The notes beneath the pieces are model-generated. The model was not told the origin of the DNA. It did not search any database and saw nothing but the letters and a program-made list of their open reading frames with translations. From JACPPO01 sp965262505 (GTDB lineage: Bacteria; Acidobacteriota; Vicinamibacteria; Vicinamibacterales; UBA2999): a stretch of DNA of 42,971 nt. Location: positions 1 to 42,971 of the forward strand of contig CBDHFM010000019.1 of the NCBI GenBank assembly GCA_965262505.1, written 5' to 3'. The position numbers and the translations under genes were made by a program. Numbering within the stretch: the first letter of the stretch is position 1; each line of letters begins with the position of its first letter. Shown piece by piece: positions 22,490 to 31,248 of this stretch.

Positions 22490-25486
22490 ATGCCCGTGAG
22501 CTTCCTGAGCCCGGCGCAGCGCGACAACTACGGCCAGTACCTGGGCGACCCGTCAACCCAAGAGCTGGCCAGGTACTTCCACCTCGATGACAGCGATCAC
22601 ACGCAGATCGTCGAGAAGCGCGGCGATGCCAACCGTCTCGGATTCGCTCTGCAGCTCACCACGGTGCGCTTCGTGGGGACGTTCCTCGATGATCCGACGG
22701 CCGTGCCACCGGCGGTACTCGCCACGATGAGCCGGCAACTTGGCATCGATACGACCACGGACTTGACCGGCTATCGAGACGGCAAGTGGCGCTTCGCTCA
22801 TGCCGCACACATCCGGACGGAACATGGGTATCGCGACCTCGCGGATCGCGCGGCCGGGTTTGGCCTCACGCGATGGCTCTACGCACAGTGCTGGACGGGC
22901 ACCGAACGTCCGAGCGCACTGTTCGATCGGGCGACGACCTGGATGCTCGCCCACAAGGTGTTGTTGCCGGGCGCGACGACGCTGGAGCGCTTCGTGGCCA
23001 AGCTGCGGCACCGCGTCGACGTGCGCGTGTGGCGCGTGCTGGCGAGCGGCATCAGTCCGCCACAGCAGCGCCGCCTCGAAGATCTGTTGCGCGTGCCAGA
23101 TGAAGGGCGCAGCTCATCACTCGTGACGCTGCGGACGGGTGCCGCGATGGTGAGTGGCCCGGCGTTGGTGCGTGCGCTCGAGCGGCTGAACGCCGTCCGT
23201 AGCCTCAGCATCACCGTGCCAGCGGCCGCCGCGATCGCGCCGACGCGAATGGCAGCCCTGGCGCGCTTTGCGGAGAAAGCCAAAGTCACCGCGGTCGCAC
23301 GGTTGCCAGCGTTACGCCGAGCCGCCACGTTGGTCGCGTTCGTCCACTCGCTCGAAGCCTCCGCACAGGATAACGCGCTCGAGGTCCTCGACCGACTGTT
23401 ACGCGACATCTTTGGTGCCGCCGAAAAAGCGGATCGGAAAGCACGGTTGCGCAGCCTTAAGGATCTCGATGCGCTTGCCCTCACGTTGGCGCACGCCTGC
23501 GCGGCGCTCCTCGATCCCGCTCTCCCGGACAACGTGCTGCGCGACCACGTGTTCGCGCGTGTCCCCCGCGCCACCCTGGCCGAGGCCCTCGGGACACTGA
23601 GCACACTGGTGCGGCCGCCGGATGACGTGTTCTACACCGAGCTGCAGACGAGGTACCGACGCGTGCGGCTGTTCCTGCCAACCCTCTTGCACCAGGTGCA
23701 CTTTGAGGCCGCTCCGGCCGGCGCGGCTGTCGTCGCAGCGCTCGAGTATCTCAAGCGTCGTGAAGCGCCGGCGCGGGCCCAGGACGTGGCGCCGTCTGCG
23801 GTCGTGACGACAGCCTGGCGGCGATACGTGTACGGCGCGAACGACGCGGTCGATCACCGGGCCTACACCTTCTGCGTCCTCGACCAACTGCGCGAGGCGC
23901 TGCGCCGGCGGGATGTCTTCGTGACGCCGAGCTGGCGGTATGCCGATCCGCGGCGCAATCTCCTGGCTGGCGCCGAGTGGGAGGCGGCGCGGCCGATCAT
24001 GTGTCGAACGCTTGGCTACAGTCCTCGCCCAGAACCGATCCTTGCCGCGTTAAGCGACGAGCTGGATCAGACCTACCGCGCGGTGGCCGCGCGCCTCCCC
24101 AACAATCCAGCCGTGCGTTTCGAACGCATCGACGGGAAGGACGAGCTGATCGTGAGCCCCCTCGACAAGGTCGAGGAACCCGCGTCGCTGGTGGCGCTAC
24201 GGACCGCCATCGCGGGACGGTTGCCCCGTGTCGATCTGCCGGAGATCCTGCTCGAGATCGCGGCGCGTACAGATTTCGCCGTCGCGTTTACGCACGTCAG
24301 CGAACGCGCGGCGCGGGTCACGGATCTTGGCGTCAGCGTCTGCGCCGTGCTGCTGGCGGAAGCCTGCAACACCGGCCTCGAGCCACTCGTGCGCCACGAG
24401 ACTCAGAGCTTGCGGCGCGATCGCCTGTCCTGGGTCAGCCAGAATTACCTGCGCGACGAGACCTTGCGCGCGGCGAACGCGCGCCTCGTCGCGGCGCAAA
24501 CCGGGATCCCCTTGGCGCGCGCCTGGGGCGGTGGTGAGGTGGCCTCCGCCGACGGCCTGCGCTTCGTGGTGCCGGTGCGCACCGTGCACGCGGGGCCCAA
24601 CCCCAAGTACTTCGGTATCGGCCGGGGCGTCACCTACTACAACCTCGTGTCCGATCAGTTCACCGGCCTGCACGGCATTACGGTCCCGGGGACGTTGCGC
24701 GACAGCCTGGTGCTGCTCGCGGTCGCGCTCGAACAGCAGACAGAGTTGCAGCCCACGCAGATCATGACCGACACCGGGGCCTACTCGGATGTGGTGTTCG
24801 GTCTCTTCCGCCTGCTCGGCTACCGCTTCAGTCCGCGGCTCGCCGACATCGGTGGTACCCGCTTCTGGCGGATCGATTCCCGGGCCGACTACGGCCCGCT
24901 TAACCGCGTGGCACGCCAATCCGTCAACCTCGACCGAATCACCCCACAGTGGGACGATATGTTGCGGACGGTCGGCTCGCTGAAACTCGGGCGCGTGCCG
25001 GCCACCGGTATCATGCGCACGCTGCAGGTGGGGGATCGGCCAACGCGCCTGGCGCAGGCGTTCGCGGAGTTCGGACGGATCGACAAGACAATCCACACGT
25101 TGACGTACCTCGACGATGAGGCCAAACGTCGCGCCACGCTGATCCAGCTGAACCGGGGAGAAGGTCGCCATGCCTTGGCCCGCGCCGTCTTCCACGGCAA
25201 ACGTGGCGAACTGCGGCGACGTTACCGTGAAGGCCAGGAAAACCAGCTCGACGCACTCGGCGTCGTCGTCAACATGATTGTGTTGTGGAACACCATCTAT
25301 ATGCAGGCGGCCCTCGACCAGCATCGCGCAGATGGCCACTCGGTGCGTCCAGAAGACGAGGCGAGACTGTCACCGCTCGGCCACGAGCACATCAACCTGC
25401 TGGGACGCTACTCGTTCGCCGTACCTGAATCGGTCGCTCGTGGCGAGCTCCGGCCGCTCAGAAACCCCGCTGACGGCGGTCGCTAA
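22490..25486 (+). CDS. tnpA: Tn3-family transposase
   Basis: 998 residues from the ATG at 22490 (MPVSFLSPAQRDNYGQYLGD); the length is right for Tn3 TnpA (about 960-1010). The N-terminal DUF4158-like DNA-binding region spans about 1-170. The C-terminal DDE catalytic domain includes QIMTDTGAYSDVVFGLFRLL with the first conserved Asp region, LGYRFSPRLADIGG, and RRYREGQENQLDALGVVVNM IVLWNT near the end, holding the Glu. It carries out replicative transposition through cointegrates. No frameshift is seen, so the element may still be active. Confidence 0.95.
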   Translation: MPVSFLSPAQRDNYGQYLGDPSTQELARYFHLDDSDHTQIVEKRGDANRLGFALQLTTVRFVGTFLDDPTAVPPAVLATMSRQLGIDTTTDLTGYRDGKWRFAHAAHIRTEHGYRDLADRAAGFGLTRWLYAQCWTGTERPSALFDRATTWMLAHKVLLPGATTLERFVAKLRHRVDVRVWRVLASGISPPQQRRLEDLLRVPDEGRSSSLVTLRTGAAMVSGPALVRALERLNAVRSLSITVPAAAAIAPTRMAALARFAEKAKVTAVARLPALRRAATLVAFVHSLEASAQDNALEVLDRLLRDIFGAAEKADRKARLRSLKDLDALALTLAHACAALLDPALPDNVLRDHVFARVPRATLAEALGTLSTLVRPPDDVFYTELQTRYRRVRLFLPTLLHQVHFEAAPAGAAVVAALEYLKRREAPARAQDVAPSAVVTTAWRRYVYGANDAVDHRAYTFCVLDQLREALRRRDVFVTPSWRYADPRRNLLAGAEWEAARPIMCRTLGYSPRPEPILAALSDELDQTYRAVAARLPNNPAVRFERIDGKDELIVSPLDKVEEPASLVALRTAIAGRLPRVDLPEILLEIAARTDFAVAFTHVSERAARVTDLGVSVCAVLLAEACNTGLEPLVRHETQSLRRDRLSWVSQNYLRDETLRAANARLVAAQTGIPLARAWGGGEVASADGLRFVVPVRTVHAGPNPKYFGIGRGVTYYNLVSDQFTGLHGITVPGTLRDSLVLLAVALEQQTELQPTQIMTDTGAYSDVVFGLFRLLGYRFSPRLADIGGTRFWRIDSRADYGPLNRVARQSVNLDRITPQWDDMLRTVGSLKLGRVPATGIMRTLQVGDRPTRLAQAFAEFGRIDKTIHTLTYLDDEAKRRATLIQLNRGEGRHALARAVFHGKRGELRRRYREGQENQLDALGVVVNMIVLWNTIYMQAALDQHRADGHSVRPEDEARLSPLGHEHINLLGRYSFAVPESVARGELRPLRNPADGGR

Positions 25487-25677
25487 CCGTACTTTCCGTT
25501 CCATTGCTCCCCAAACCCCAGGATGGCCAGGCCCACATAGGCCGTGAGGGGCGGCCAGTAGAGCGCCGTGATGATGCGCGCGTGCGGGGAGAGATAGCGC
25601 AGCTGATCCCCCGCCAGCAGCGCCAGGAGCGCCAGGAGCGTGATCGTGAGGCCGATGGCGACACAGATCGGTTGCAT
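25483..25677 (-). pseudogene. small membrane protein truncated by the Tn3 right end
   Basis: It starts at the ATG at 25677 (MQPICVAIGLTITLLALLAL), two bases after the upstream gene's stop. Two membrane spans are visible (4-24 and 39-57, LYWPPLTAYVGLAILGFG). Native sequence ends at 25520; the last codons (GEQWNGKYG) are transposon. It was the last known gene of the ardC operon before the insertion. The family is unknown. Confidence 0.7.
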
Positions 25678-25679
25678 GA

Positions 25680-26621
25680 TTAGAGTTCGACGGACCCATC
25701 GCGGCCGGGCTGTGCGGCGCCGCCGCCGCCGCCGGGCCGGTCCGCCTCTCGCGCCAGGGCGCGGGCGATCCGCTGGCTGGCACGGCCAGAGCTGCCGTGC
25801 ATCGCAAAGCCGGCACCGGCTTTCGCCACGATGGCCGCGGCGTGGTAGTGGTCGGACGCGATCTCGACGTTCACACGTCCGGTACGTCCGTCGCTGTCCT
25901 CGGTTTCCAGCTGTACATCGGGATACATCACCTGCCCGTCTGTCATGGGGAGGTCGAGATCGCGCGCGGCCTGGGCGCGGGCCTGGTCCGCCGCGGCCTT
26001 CCCGCCGTCGGCACGGGCCTTCTCGGAGGCGCGCGCGACGATCTGTTTGAGTTCGGCGTCGATGCGGACACGGGTGACCCGTCCGCCGGCTGTCTCGATG
26101 CGATCCTGCTCGACCGTGGCGGCGCGGTACACGGCCACGTCGTGGGCCAGCTCCGCGGGCTTCACGATGCCGGTCCACGTCTGCTGCTCGGGCGTGTGGC
26201 CGGCGTGGACCGCGGCGCGTTGCGCGGCGCGGGCACCGTCGGGGGTGGCGGTCAACACCGTGTAGGTGCCACCGTCCGGCCCGCGCGCCTCATGCTCCTG
26301 GAGGTGTCCGTGCCGAACCATCTGATCCACCGCGCGGCGGGAGGCGTACGGGTGACCGTCGAAATGCTGCGCGGACAGGTCGGTGTAGGACACGGCGCGA
26401 TACAGGCCGACGTCGGCCGTCGCGGCGCGCTTGCGCTCGGTCATGGAGAGGCGCGCCGGCGGGCGCGCGTCGTGTTCGCGGCGATGCCCGGTGGGGCGGG
26501 GCGGAGCCTGCTCGCGCGCGTCGCGTGGGTCCGGCGCCCGTGGCCGCACCCGCTCGGCGGGGCGGGCGGTCGCCGGCGTCGGGTCGTCGTCCCGCCAGAG
26601 GGCGCTCGTCCGATCACACAC
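25680..26621 (-). CDS. winged-HTH mobile-element protein (unknown), ardC operon
   Basis: Up to 313 residues; the ATG at 26444 (MTERKRAATADVGLYRAVSY) may be the true start because the first 59 codons are Pro/Arg-rich and disordered. Residues 70-140 (VSYTDLSAQHFDGHPYASRR AVDQMVRHGH ... YTVLTATPDGARAA) look like a winged helix. The second half (RVRIDAELKQIVARASEKAR, VNVEIASDHYHAAAIVAKAG AGFAMHG) resembles proteins encoded beside relaxase and replication-relaxation genes of mobile elements. No nuclease motif is visible. It lies between ardC and the truncated membrane gene on the same strand. A regulatory or transfer-related role is inferred. Confidence 0.65.
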   Translation of the reverse strand: MCDRTSALWRDDDPTPATARPAERVRPRAPDPRDAREQAPPRPTGHRREHDARPPARLSMTERKRAATADVGLYRAVSYTDLSAQHFDGHPYASRRAVDQMVRHGHLQEHEARGPDGGTYTVLTATPDGARAAQRAAVHAGHTPEQQTWTGIVKPAELAHDVAVYRAATVEQDRIETAGGRVTRVRIDAELKQIVARASEKARADGGKAAADQARAQAARDLDLPMTDGQVMYPDVQLETEDSDGRTGRVNVEIASDHYHAAAIVAKAGAGFAMHGSSGRASQRIARALAREADRPGGGGGAAQPGRDGSVEL

Positions 26622-26716
26622 AGCGACCCCCGCCAGCCGAGGCTGTGTGCGATGGACGGGGGCGGGAGCGTCTGCGTGGGAGACGCGCGCGACGAGCGAC
26701 CAGCTGCGTCATGGCC

Positions 26717-27793
26717 CTACCGGCTGAGGCCGGCCTCCCGTTCGTGCGCGTGGCTCTTGTCCTGGGGCGGCGGCGCGTGGCTGATCTGCGGGCTCGGCGC
26801 GGTCGCGTGTTGCTGGGCGAGGTCTGTCTGCTCCTGCGCGGTCGTGGGCGCACGCTCGCGGACCGGCTGCATCAAGTAATCGGTCATGCGCTGCGCCTCG
26901 GCCGCGGCCTTGTAAATCTCTTTCGGGTCTTTCTCGAGGGCCTCAATCCAGCCCTGCACGTAGGCGGCGCCGCGGCTCCCGTCATGCCCCACGCCGCACT
27001 GATCGCCGGTCATCATCGCGGCCATTTCCGCGCGGAGTTCTTCGCGGGCGTACGTGGTGCTGCCGAAGGCCGCGCCGGCGCGCATGGTCTCGCGGTCCAT
27101 GCGGTCCGGGTGGCCCGTGGCGTGGCCGCATTCGTGGAGCGCCGTTTGGTAATAGCTGTTCGCGGTCGGGAACTGATCACGTTCGGGCAAGGTCACGCGG
27201 TCCGTGTGCAGGTTGTAACAGGCGCGGTCGCCGCGCTCATGGCTCACGCGGATGCCACTGAGCTGGATCACGCGCTCGGCCGTTTGGTGGGCGTGCCAGT
27301 CCGGCGCGTGCTGGTCGTCGCGCCGCTCGAGCGTGAGGTTGTCCGCCTGCTCGACGTTAAAGACGGCATAGCAGCGCACCAGCGGCGGGCGCGTCTGGTC
27401 CTTCTCGGCCGTGCCCTCGGGCGTCGGGGTGTCGGGCTGCGCCTGGGCCTTCGTCTTCTCGTCGTCAAACTTGTAAAAGAGCACGTGCGTGGCCTTCTCG
27501 CCCTTCCGGACCTGCCCGCCCATGTCGCTGATCTGTTTGTAGGTGGCCCAGCGGTGATCGCTGTACCCCTTCGCCGTTTGGGTGACGCTGAGGTAGACCG
27601 AATTCCCGCCCCGGTAGGGCTTGTCGGTCTGGATGTTCTTGGGGAGTCGGCTCTCGCCGGGCGTCCACGGCTTCTGCCACGGCGCGACGCCCCGCTCGAT
27701 CTGCTCCTTGAGCGTGCCGGCAAACTCTTGGTGATAGTCGTCCTGGTTCCAGCGCGGCGTGTCCGCCGCCGACTTTTTTTTGCCCCATGCCAT
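26717..27793 (-). CDS. ardC: ArdC-type antirestriction protein
   Basis: 358 residues. The N-terminal domain (about 14-150) is the ssDNA-binding ArdC/DUF1738 region: APWQKPWTPGESRLPKNIQT, YRGGNSVYLSV, WATYKQISDMGGQVRKGEKA and VLFYKFDD. The C-terminal zinc-peptidase-like domain has H220-E-C-G-H224 in TALHECGHATGHPDRM and a downstream Glu in REELRAEMAAMM, fitting a metal site. ArdC proteins protect entering plasmid DNA from host restriction and are widespread on conjugative elements. The start follows a cgagcaggagctg ribosome binding site. It is the centre of a minus-strand operon with two small upstream genes and the wHTH gene. The C-terminal 40 residues are low complexity. Confidence 0.9.
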   Translation of the reverse strand: MAWGKKKSAADTPRWNQDDYHQEFAGTLKEQIERGVAPWQKPWTPGESRLPKNIQTDKPYRGGNSVYLSVTQTAKGYSDHRWATYKQISDMGGQVRKGEKATHVLFYKFDDEKTKAQAQPDTPTPEGTAEKDQTRPPLVRCYAVFNVEQADNLTLERRDDQHAPDWHAHQTAERVIQLSGIRVSHERGDRACYNLHTDRVTLPERDQFPTANSYYQTALHECGHATGHPDRMDRETMRAGAAFGSTTYAREELRAEMAAMMTGDQCGVGHDGSRGAAYVQGWIEALEKDPKEIYKAAAEAQRMTDYLMQPVRERAPTTAQEQTDLAQQHATAPSPQISHAPPPQDKSHAHEREAGLSR

Positions 27794-27817
27794 CGTGCAG
27801 CTCCTGCTCGGGCGCGG

Positions 27818-28039
27818 CTACTCGCCGCCCTCGGCGATCCAGGCGTCGTCGCGCCAGTCGGCCCCGGCCACGATCTCCGGGGGATCGGCGTTCTCGGTGT
27901 CACCCCACGCGCACGCGGCCAGGACGGCGCGCGGGGCGCGCACATACACGCCCGGCACGAGGCGTTCGGTCAGTTCCTCGGCGGTCTCCACCTCACATGT
28001 CGGGAGCCCGTCGATCGTCGGGAGGTCACGGATTGCCAT
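27818..28039 (-). CDS. small acidic hypothetical protein, ardC operon
   Basis: 73 residues from the ATG at 28039 (MAIRDLPTIDGLPTCEVETA). Acidic, with a central VYVRAPRAVLAACAW and an acidic tail (ADPPEIVAGADWRDDAWIAE). It overlaps the end of the zinc-finger gene by 14 bp and ends 24 bp before ardC, so it is surely co-transcribed. The acidic charge could suggest DNA mimicry or protein binding, but no known antirestriction motif is visible. Function unknown. Confidence 0.6.
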   Translation of the reverse strand: MAIRDLPTIDGLPTCEVETAEELTERLVPGVYVRAPRAVLAACAWGDTENADPPEIVAGADWRDDAWIAEGGE

Positions 28040-28451
28040 CGTCGGGTGCCTTTCGTCGTTGTGCCCCGCCCGATCGCGCGGGTGGCCCGCGCCAGGGCGC
28101 TCGTCGCGCCCCCACACGCCCACACACGCGGCACACGGGCCGGATGCCCGCGTGCCTGACGGGTGCTGTGATGGTGGTGGATCGAGGGGGGCGGGGGGAA
28201 GGTGCATGAGTCACGCGGAGGCGACATTTCGCGCGGTAGACCCGTTGGCGGTCGCAGTGATCGAGCCGGCCTTCCGGGCTGCGCTGATGCTTGGCGGACG
28301 CCCGCCGCCCTTGGAGGCGGTGCGCGGTCTCGCGGCAAATCGCCCCACAGTAGGCCTGCCCCCGCCAGCAAGACCCACAGATGGCGAACACCGTCCCGCA
28401 CCCCGCCCCGCGGCAGCGCACCGTGCGCCACCGCGTGGCGCGGGCGCTCAC
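28026..28451 (-). CDS. zinc-knuckle protein of mobile elements
   Basis: 141 residues from a GTG at 28451. Cysteines in pairs (VRCRGAGCGTVFAICGSCWR, GQAYCGAICRE) form a probable zinc ribbon. It is followed by a basic helix (RRASAKHQRSPEGRLDHCDR QRVYRAKC), a conserved-looking VTH and a final CRVCGR knuckle. Proteins of this layout are commonly found as small accessory genes next to transposases and recombinases and probably bind DNA. It is the first gene of the operon leading to ardC. The C-terminal third is rich in Arg and may be partly disordered. Confidence 0.55.
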   Translation of the reverse strand: MSARATRWRTVRCRGAGCGTVFAICGSCWRGQAYCGAICRETAHRLQGRRASAKHQRSPEGRLDHCDRQRVYRAKCRLRVTHAPSPRPPRSTTITAPVRHAGIRPVCRVCGRVGARRAPWRGPPARSGGAQRRKAPDDGNP

Positions 28452-28891
28452 GCCGGCCCGCCGCGGCGCCGGTGCAGGGTGAGGACGCGACGAGGCGGGA
28501 CGGGGGAGACCGACCGACCGGCGGGAGCAGACGGCGGCGTCAGTCCCGGGGGGCTGCGATCACGCGTACACGGATCCCGACGCCCTCGCGATCGCACGCG
28601 AGCGAGACGAGCGTGACGAACGGCTGTCGGGGTGACAATCTCGCGCGACGCTTAATTATAGTTTCATAGTTAAACTATTGCAAATAAAGGACTTTTACTC
28701 AATAGGCATAATATAGATATTCCATGTGCGTCCGCCCATCCCCGCGCGCACGGTATCGACGCACCGCGTGCCGCACATTCCGCAGCAGAACCACCAGCAT
28801 CAAGCCTGGCATCCAGGGAAAGTTATACTTGGTCACTGGGATACCATTTCTAGAGGCTAGGGCCGGACGGCGCCGCCCGGCCGCCACGACC
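28452..28891. other. non-coding region with AT-rich repeat unit
   Basis: No gene is recognised. The left half is GC-rich; an abrupt AT-rich patch (28650-28725) follows. From about 28676 to 28753 the sequence aligns with 39788-39866, and 26 bases (28728-28753 against 39841-39866) are identical. This marks a repeated boundary between compositionally different blocks. Confidence 0.5.
28728..28753. repeat. 26-bp repeat, copy 1
   Basis: Starts gcgtccgcccatccccgcgc and is identical to 39841-39866. It is preceded by an AT-rich 50-bp stretch that is about three-quarters similar in both places. On the minus strand both copies end open frames with RARGDGRT followed by a few codons and a stop. Confidence 0.75.
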
Positions 28892-29176
28892 ATGCACGCC
28901 TTGCCGCCACTCGAGTGCCTCCGCTTCTTCGAGGCCGCCGCCCGGCACGAGAGCTTCGTCCGCGCCGCCGACGAGCTGCAGGTCACCGCCGCTGCCGTCG
29001 CCCACCGCATCCGCGTGCTCGAAGCCCATCTCCGCGCCCCGCTGTTCCACCGCCGCCACCGGGGGGTCCGCCTCACCGATCGCGGCCGCCAGTACCACGG
29101 CGACATCCAGCGCATCCTCGGCGACATCGGGGCCGCCACCGCACGCGTCCGCCGCTGGCACCGGTCGCATTCCTGA
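28892..29176 (+). pseudogene. N-terminal half of a LysR-type regulator (GcvA-like)
   Basis: 94 codons from the ATG at 28892 (MHALPPLECLRFFEAAARHE). The winged-HTH domain is complete (FVRAADELQVTAAAVAHRIR, PLFHRRHRGVRLTDRGRQYH), but the frame stops before the effector domain. The sequence is about 70% like the first 90 residues of the full LysR gene that follows. A truncated HTH could still bind the same operator and compete. The palindrome at 29205-29237 begins 29 bp after its stop. Confidence 0.8.
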
Positions 29177-29204
29177 CCGGCGGCCCGGCTTGACGGGTGG
29201 TCCG

Positions 29205-29237
29205 CCCAGTTGACATAATTATATTATGTCAACTGGG
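29205..29237. promoter_or_regulatory. 33-bp perfect palindrome between two LysR genes
   Basis: Arms of 15 bp (cccagttgacataat and attatgtcaactggg) surround tat. The AT-rich core in GC-rich surroundings is striking. It could be an operator, a terminator-like hairpin for the truncated LysR gene, or a recombinase site: agttgacataa and ttatgtcaact around 5 bp resemble Xer half-sites, though with a 5-bp rather than 6-8-bp centre. Confidence 0.6.
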
Positions 29238-29592
29238 CCGTGGGGACCGCGCCATGCCACCGGGGCCGCCGCGGGCGTGTGCCCACCGCGGCCACCCGCT
29301 CGTCGACCGTCATCACCGCGGCGTCACGATGGGTGTCTGTCCATGCCTGGCCCGGTCTGCGGCGCGTGTGGGGGATCGCGTGATCGAGTCAACCACTGCG
29401 GTGCGGCCCGCACGGGTGTCGAAGGCCTCAACGGTCACCGCGTCACCCTGGAGCCGAGACGATGAGCGTCCACGCGCAACCCCGTGCCGCACGGTCTCGT
29501 CACTCGTCAACGGCGTGGCCCTACCCGCGCCAGACGCGCTCCACGGGCGTCGCCGCCCCGATCCGGCGTGCCGGCGGCGCGCACGGGGTGCC

Positions 29593-30573
29593 ATGGCAGC
29601 ATTGCGTAGGGTCAGACGCGCTCCGTCCGGAGGTTCGGTAGCGTTGCTGCTCCTGCCCCCGCTCGAAAGTCTGCGCTTCTTCGAGGCGGCGGCCCGCCAC
29701 CAGGGCTTCGCCCGCGCGGCCGAGGAGCTCGGCGTCACCCCGGCCGCGGTCGCCCACCGCGTTCGGATGCTGGAGACGCATCTCGACGTGCCGCTGTTCG
29801 ACCGCCTCCATCGCGGCGTGCGCCTCACTCGCCGCGGCTGGGCCTACCTGAAGGAGGTGCAGCGCATCCTCGCCGAAGTCCACGGCGTCTCGGAACGCCA
29901 GCGCCGCTGGCCCCGGCGCGTGCGGATCGTGTCGGTCGAGGCGGTCGCCGAGAAGTGGCTCGTGCCCCGGTTGGCCACCTTCACGGCGGCGCACCCCGGC
30001 GTCGCCCTGGAGATCGAGACCAACCACCGCGGCGTCGATCCCGACCGGCGCGACTTCGACGCCTGGCTCGCCTACACCGGCGAGACGGCGGCGCCACGCC
30101 CGGTGACGCGCCGCGAAGACACTCTGCTCGAGGAAACCCTCTACGAGGAGCAGCTCCTCCCCGTCTGCAGCCCCGTCCTGCTCGCCGCGCGCGGCCGCCC
30201 CGATCAGCCAGCCGACCTCGGCGACTGGCCCCTGCTCTACGACATGGGCTGGGATGCGGACTGGGCGTACTGGTGCGCCCGCCAGGGCCAGCCCACGCCG
30301 GACCTGTCGCGGGCCTCGGGCTTCCGCCTCTACAGCATGCTGGTCCAGGCCGCGGTGCACGGGCTCGGCGCCGCCATCGGACGCCCGATGCTGATCGCGC
30401 GGGAGCTGGAGAGCCGGACGCTGGTCCCGCTCTTCGACCGCCGGGCCGAGGCGCCCGAACGCTGCTGCCTCATCACCACGGCGGCCGCCCGGCAGCGGCC
30501 GGAGGTGCGGGCGTTCCGGGCATGGATCCTGGACGAGGCGAGAGCCGCGACCCGGGCCGGGGCCGACGCCTAG
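29593..30573 (+). CDS. LysR-type transcriptional regulator (GcvA-like)
   Basis: 326 residues from the ATG at 29593; a TTG at 29644 with ggagg 10 bp upstream (LLLPPLESLRFFEAAARHQG) may be the real start and matches the truncated copy better. The N-terminal winged HTH spans LESLRFFEAAARHQGFARAA EELGVTPAAVAHRV to LTRRGWAYL. The LysR substrate domain follows (VRIVSVEAVAEKWLVPRLAT, FDAWLAYTGE, YDMGWDADWAYWC, RASGFRLYSMLVQAAVHGLG). It is related to GcvA and AmpR-type regulators. No divergent target gene is adjacent, so the regulated gene is unknown. It is complete. Confidence 0.9.
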   Translation: MAALRRVRRAPSGGSVALLLLPPLESLRFFEAAARHQGFARAAEELGVTPAAVAHRVRMLETHLDVPLFDRLHRGVRLTRRGWAYLKEVQRILAEVHGVSERQRRWPRRVRIVSVEAVAEKWLVPRLATFTAAHPGVALEIETNHRGVDPDRRDFDAWLAYTGETAAPRPVTRREDTLLEETLYEEQLLPVCSPVLLAARGRPDQPADLGDWPLLYDMGWDADWAYWCARQGQPTPDLSRASGFRLYSMLVQAAVHGLGAAIGRPMLIARELESRTLVPLFDRRAEAPERCCLITTAAARQRPEVRAFRAWILDEARAATRAGADA

Positions 30574-30831
30574 CGCGCCTATCTGTATGACTCGGGACGC
30601 CCGCGGACCGCACCATGCTCATCGTCAGAGCGATCCGCTCCAGAAGCCCCGCGGGTCCCGCGCTGATCGACTCGCTGCTCGTCGCTCCGGCGTCACGCCC
30701 TCCCACCGCGTCTGTCCCCACCGACGTGGGGGGAGCCCGGCCCGCGTTCGCCCGTCACAGGGCGAACAAGAGCTCGAGCGCGATAATCACGCCCTCGCGT
30801 CCCGTGTCGCTGGGCGGCGCGGCACGATTCC

Positions 30832-31107
30832 TCATGCCCGGGTGCGCCGCGTGCCACGTCCGCCCAGCGACACGGTCAGCGTATAGGTGCCGGGGGTGAC
30901 CCCAGCCAGCTCGAAGGTGCCCTGCTCGTCGGCAGAGGCGGTGCGAGGGACGCCTTCGCCGCGCAAGATCACCGTGGCGCCTGGCAGCACCAGCCCGGTC
31001 TGGTCGACGACGCTGCCGCGGACGCTGCCGGTCTGCGCGATACCGGCCGCGGGCCACAGTGCCAGGAAGATTGAAAGCAGGTACAGGATTCCACCTGGGC
31101 GAATCAT
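30832..31107 (-). pseudogene. N-terminal fragment of an Oar-like TonB-dependent receptor
   Basis: It starts at the ATG at 31107 with ggagg 7 bp upstream. Signal peptide LYLLSIFLALWPAAGIAQ, then a carboxypeptidase-regulatory domain (GSVRGSVVDQTGLVLPGATV, GTFELAGVTPGTYTLTVSL). Homology ends near 30870, before the plug. Good expression signals remain, so a short exported peptide could be made, but no receptor. Confidence 0.75.
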
Positions 31108-31248
31108 CGACTGACCTCCACTGCGATTCGGTCATACACGGCGAACAGTGTACGGATGCGTTACAAGGCATCCAGGATAGCAGCCTCGCGCCCGCCGTCC
31201 GGACCGACCATAGAGCAACAGCGGTACGCCAACAAGCATCAACGAGAC

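Larger units (their letters stand above)
21757..25519. mobile_element. Tn3-family transposon with tnpR and tnpA only
   Basis: 3763 bp bounded by inverted repeats of about 37 bp: left GGGGCTTGGGGAGCAATGGA, right (reverse complement) GGGGTTTGGGGAGCAATGGA, both continuing to AAAGTACGGT. Divergent resolvase and transposase genes lie inside with res between them and no passenger genes. The 5-bp flanks differ (acggt at the left, aggat at the right), and the interrupted genes on the two sides are unrelated. The element therefore sits at the join of a past rearrangement. Confidence 0.93.

Noticed and set aside
25797..28159. Long plus-strand frames opposite the ardC operon
   Set aside because: They are antisense to ArdC and the wHTH gene. 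The text is repetitive Arg/Gly/Val typical of GC-rich shadows.
29205..29237. Calling the 33-bp palindrome a true dif site
   Set aside because: The half-sites resemble Xer sites but the centre is 5 bp, not 6-8, and the symmetry extends beyond 11-bp arms; left as an undefined palindrome.
30573..30830. Possible gene between LysR and the receptor fragment
   Set aside because: The open frames here have no start signal, domain or coding-like composition.
15993..31107. Treating the C-terminal (15993) and N-terminal (31107) receptor fragments as halves of one split gene
   Set aside because: They could be, but there is no overlap to test and the orientation and distance would need a large rearrangement; no direct support.
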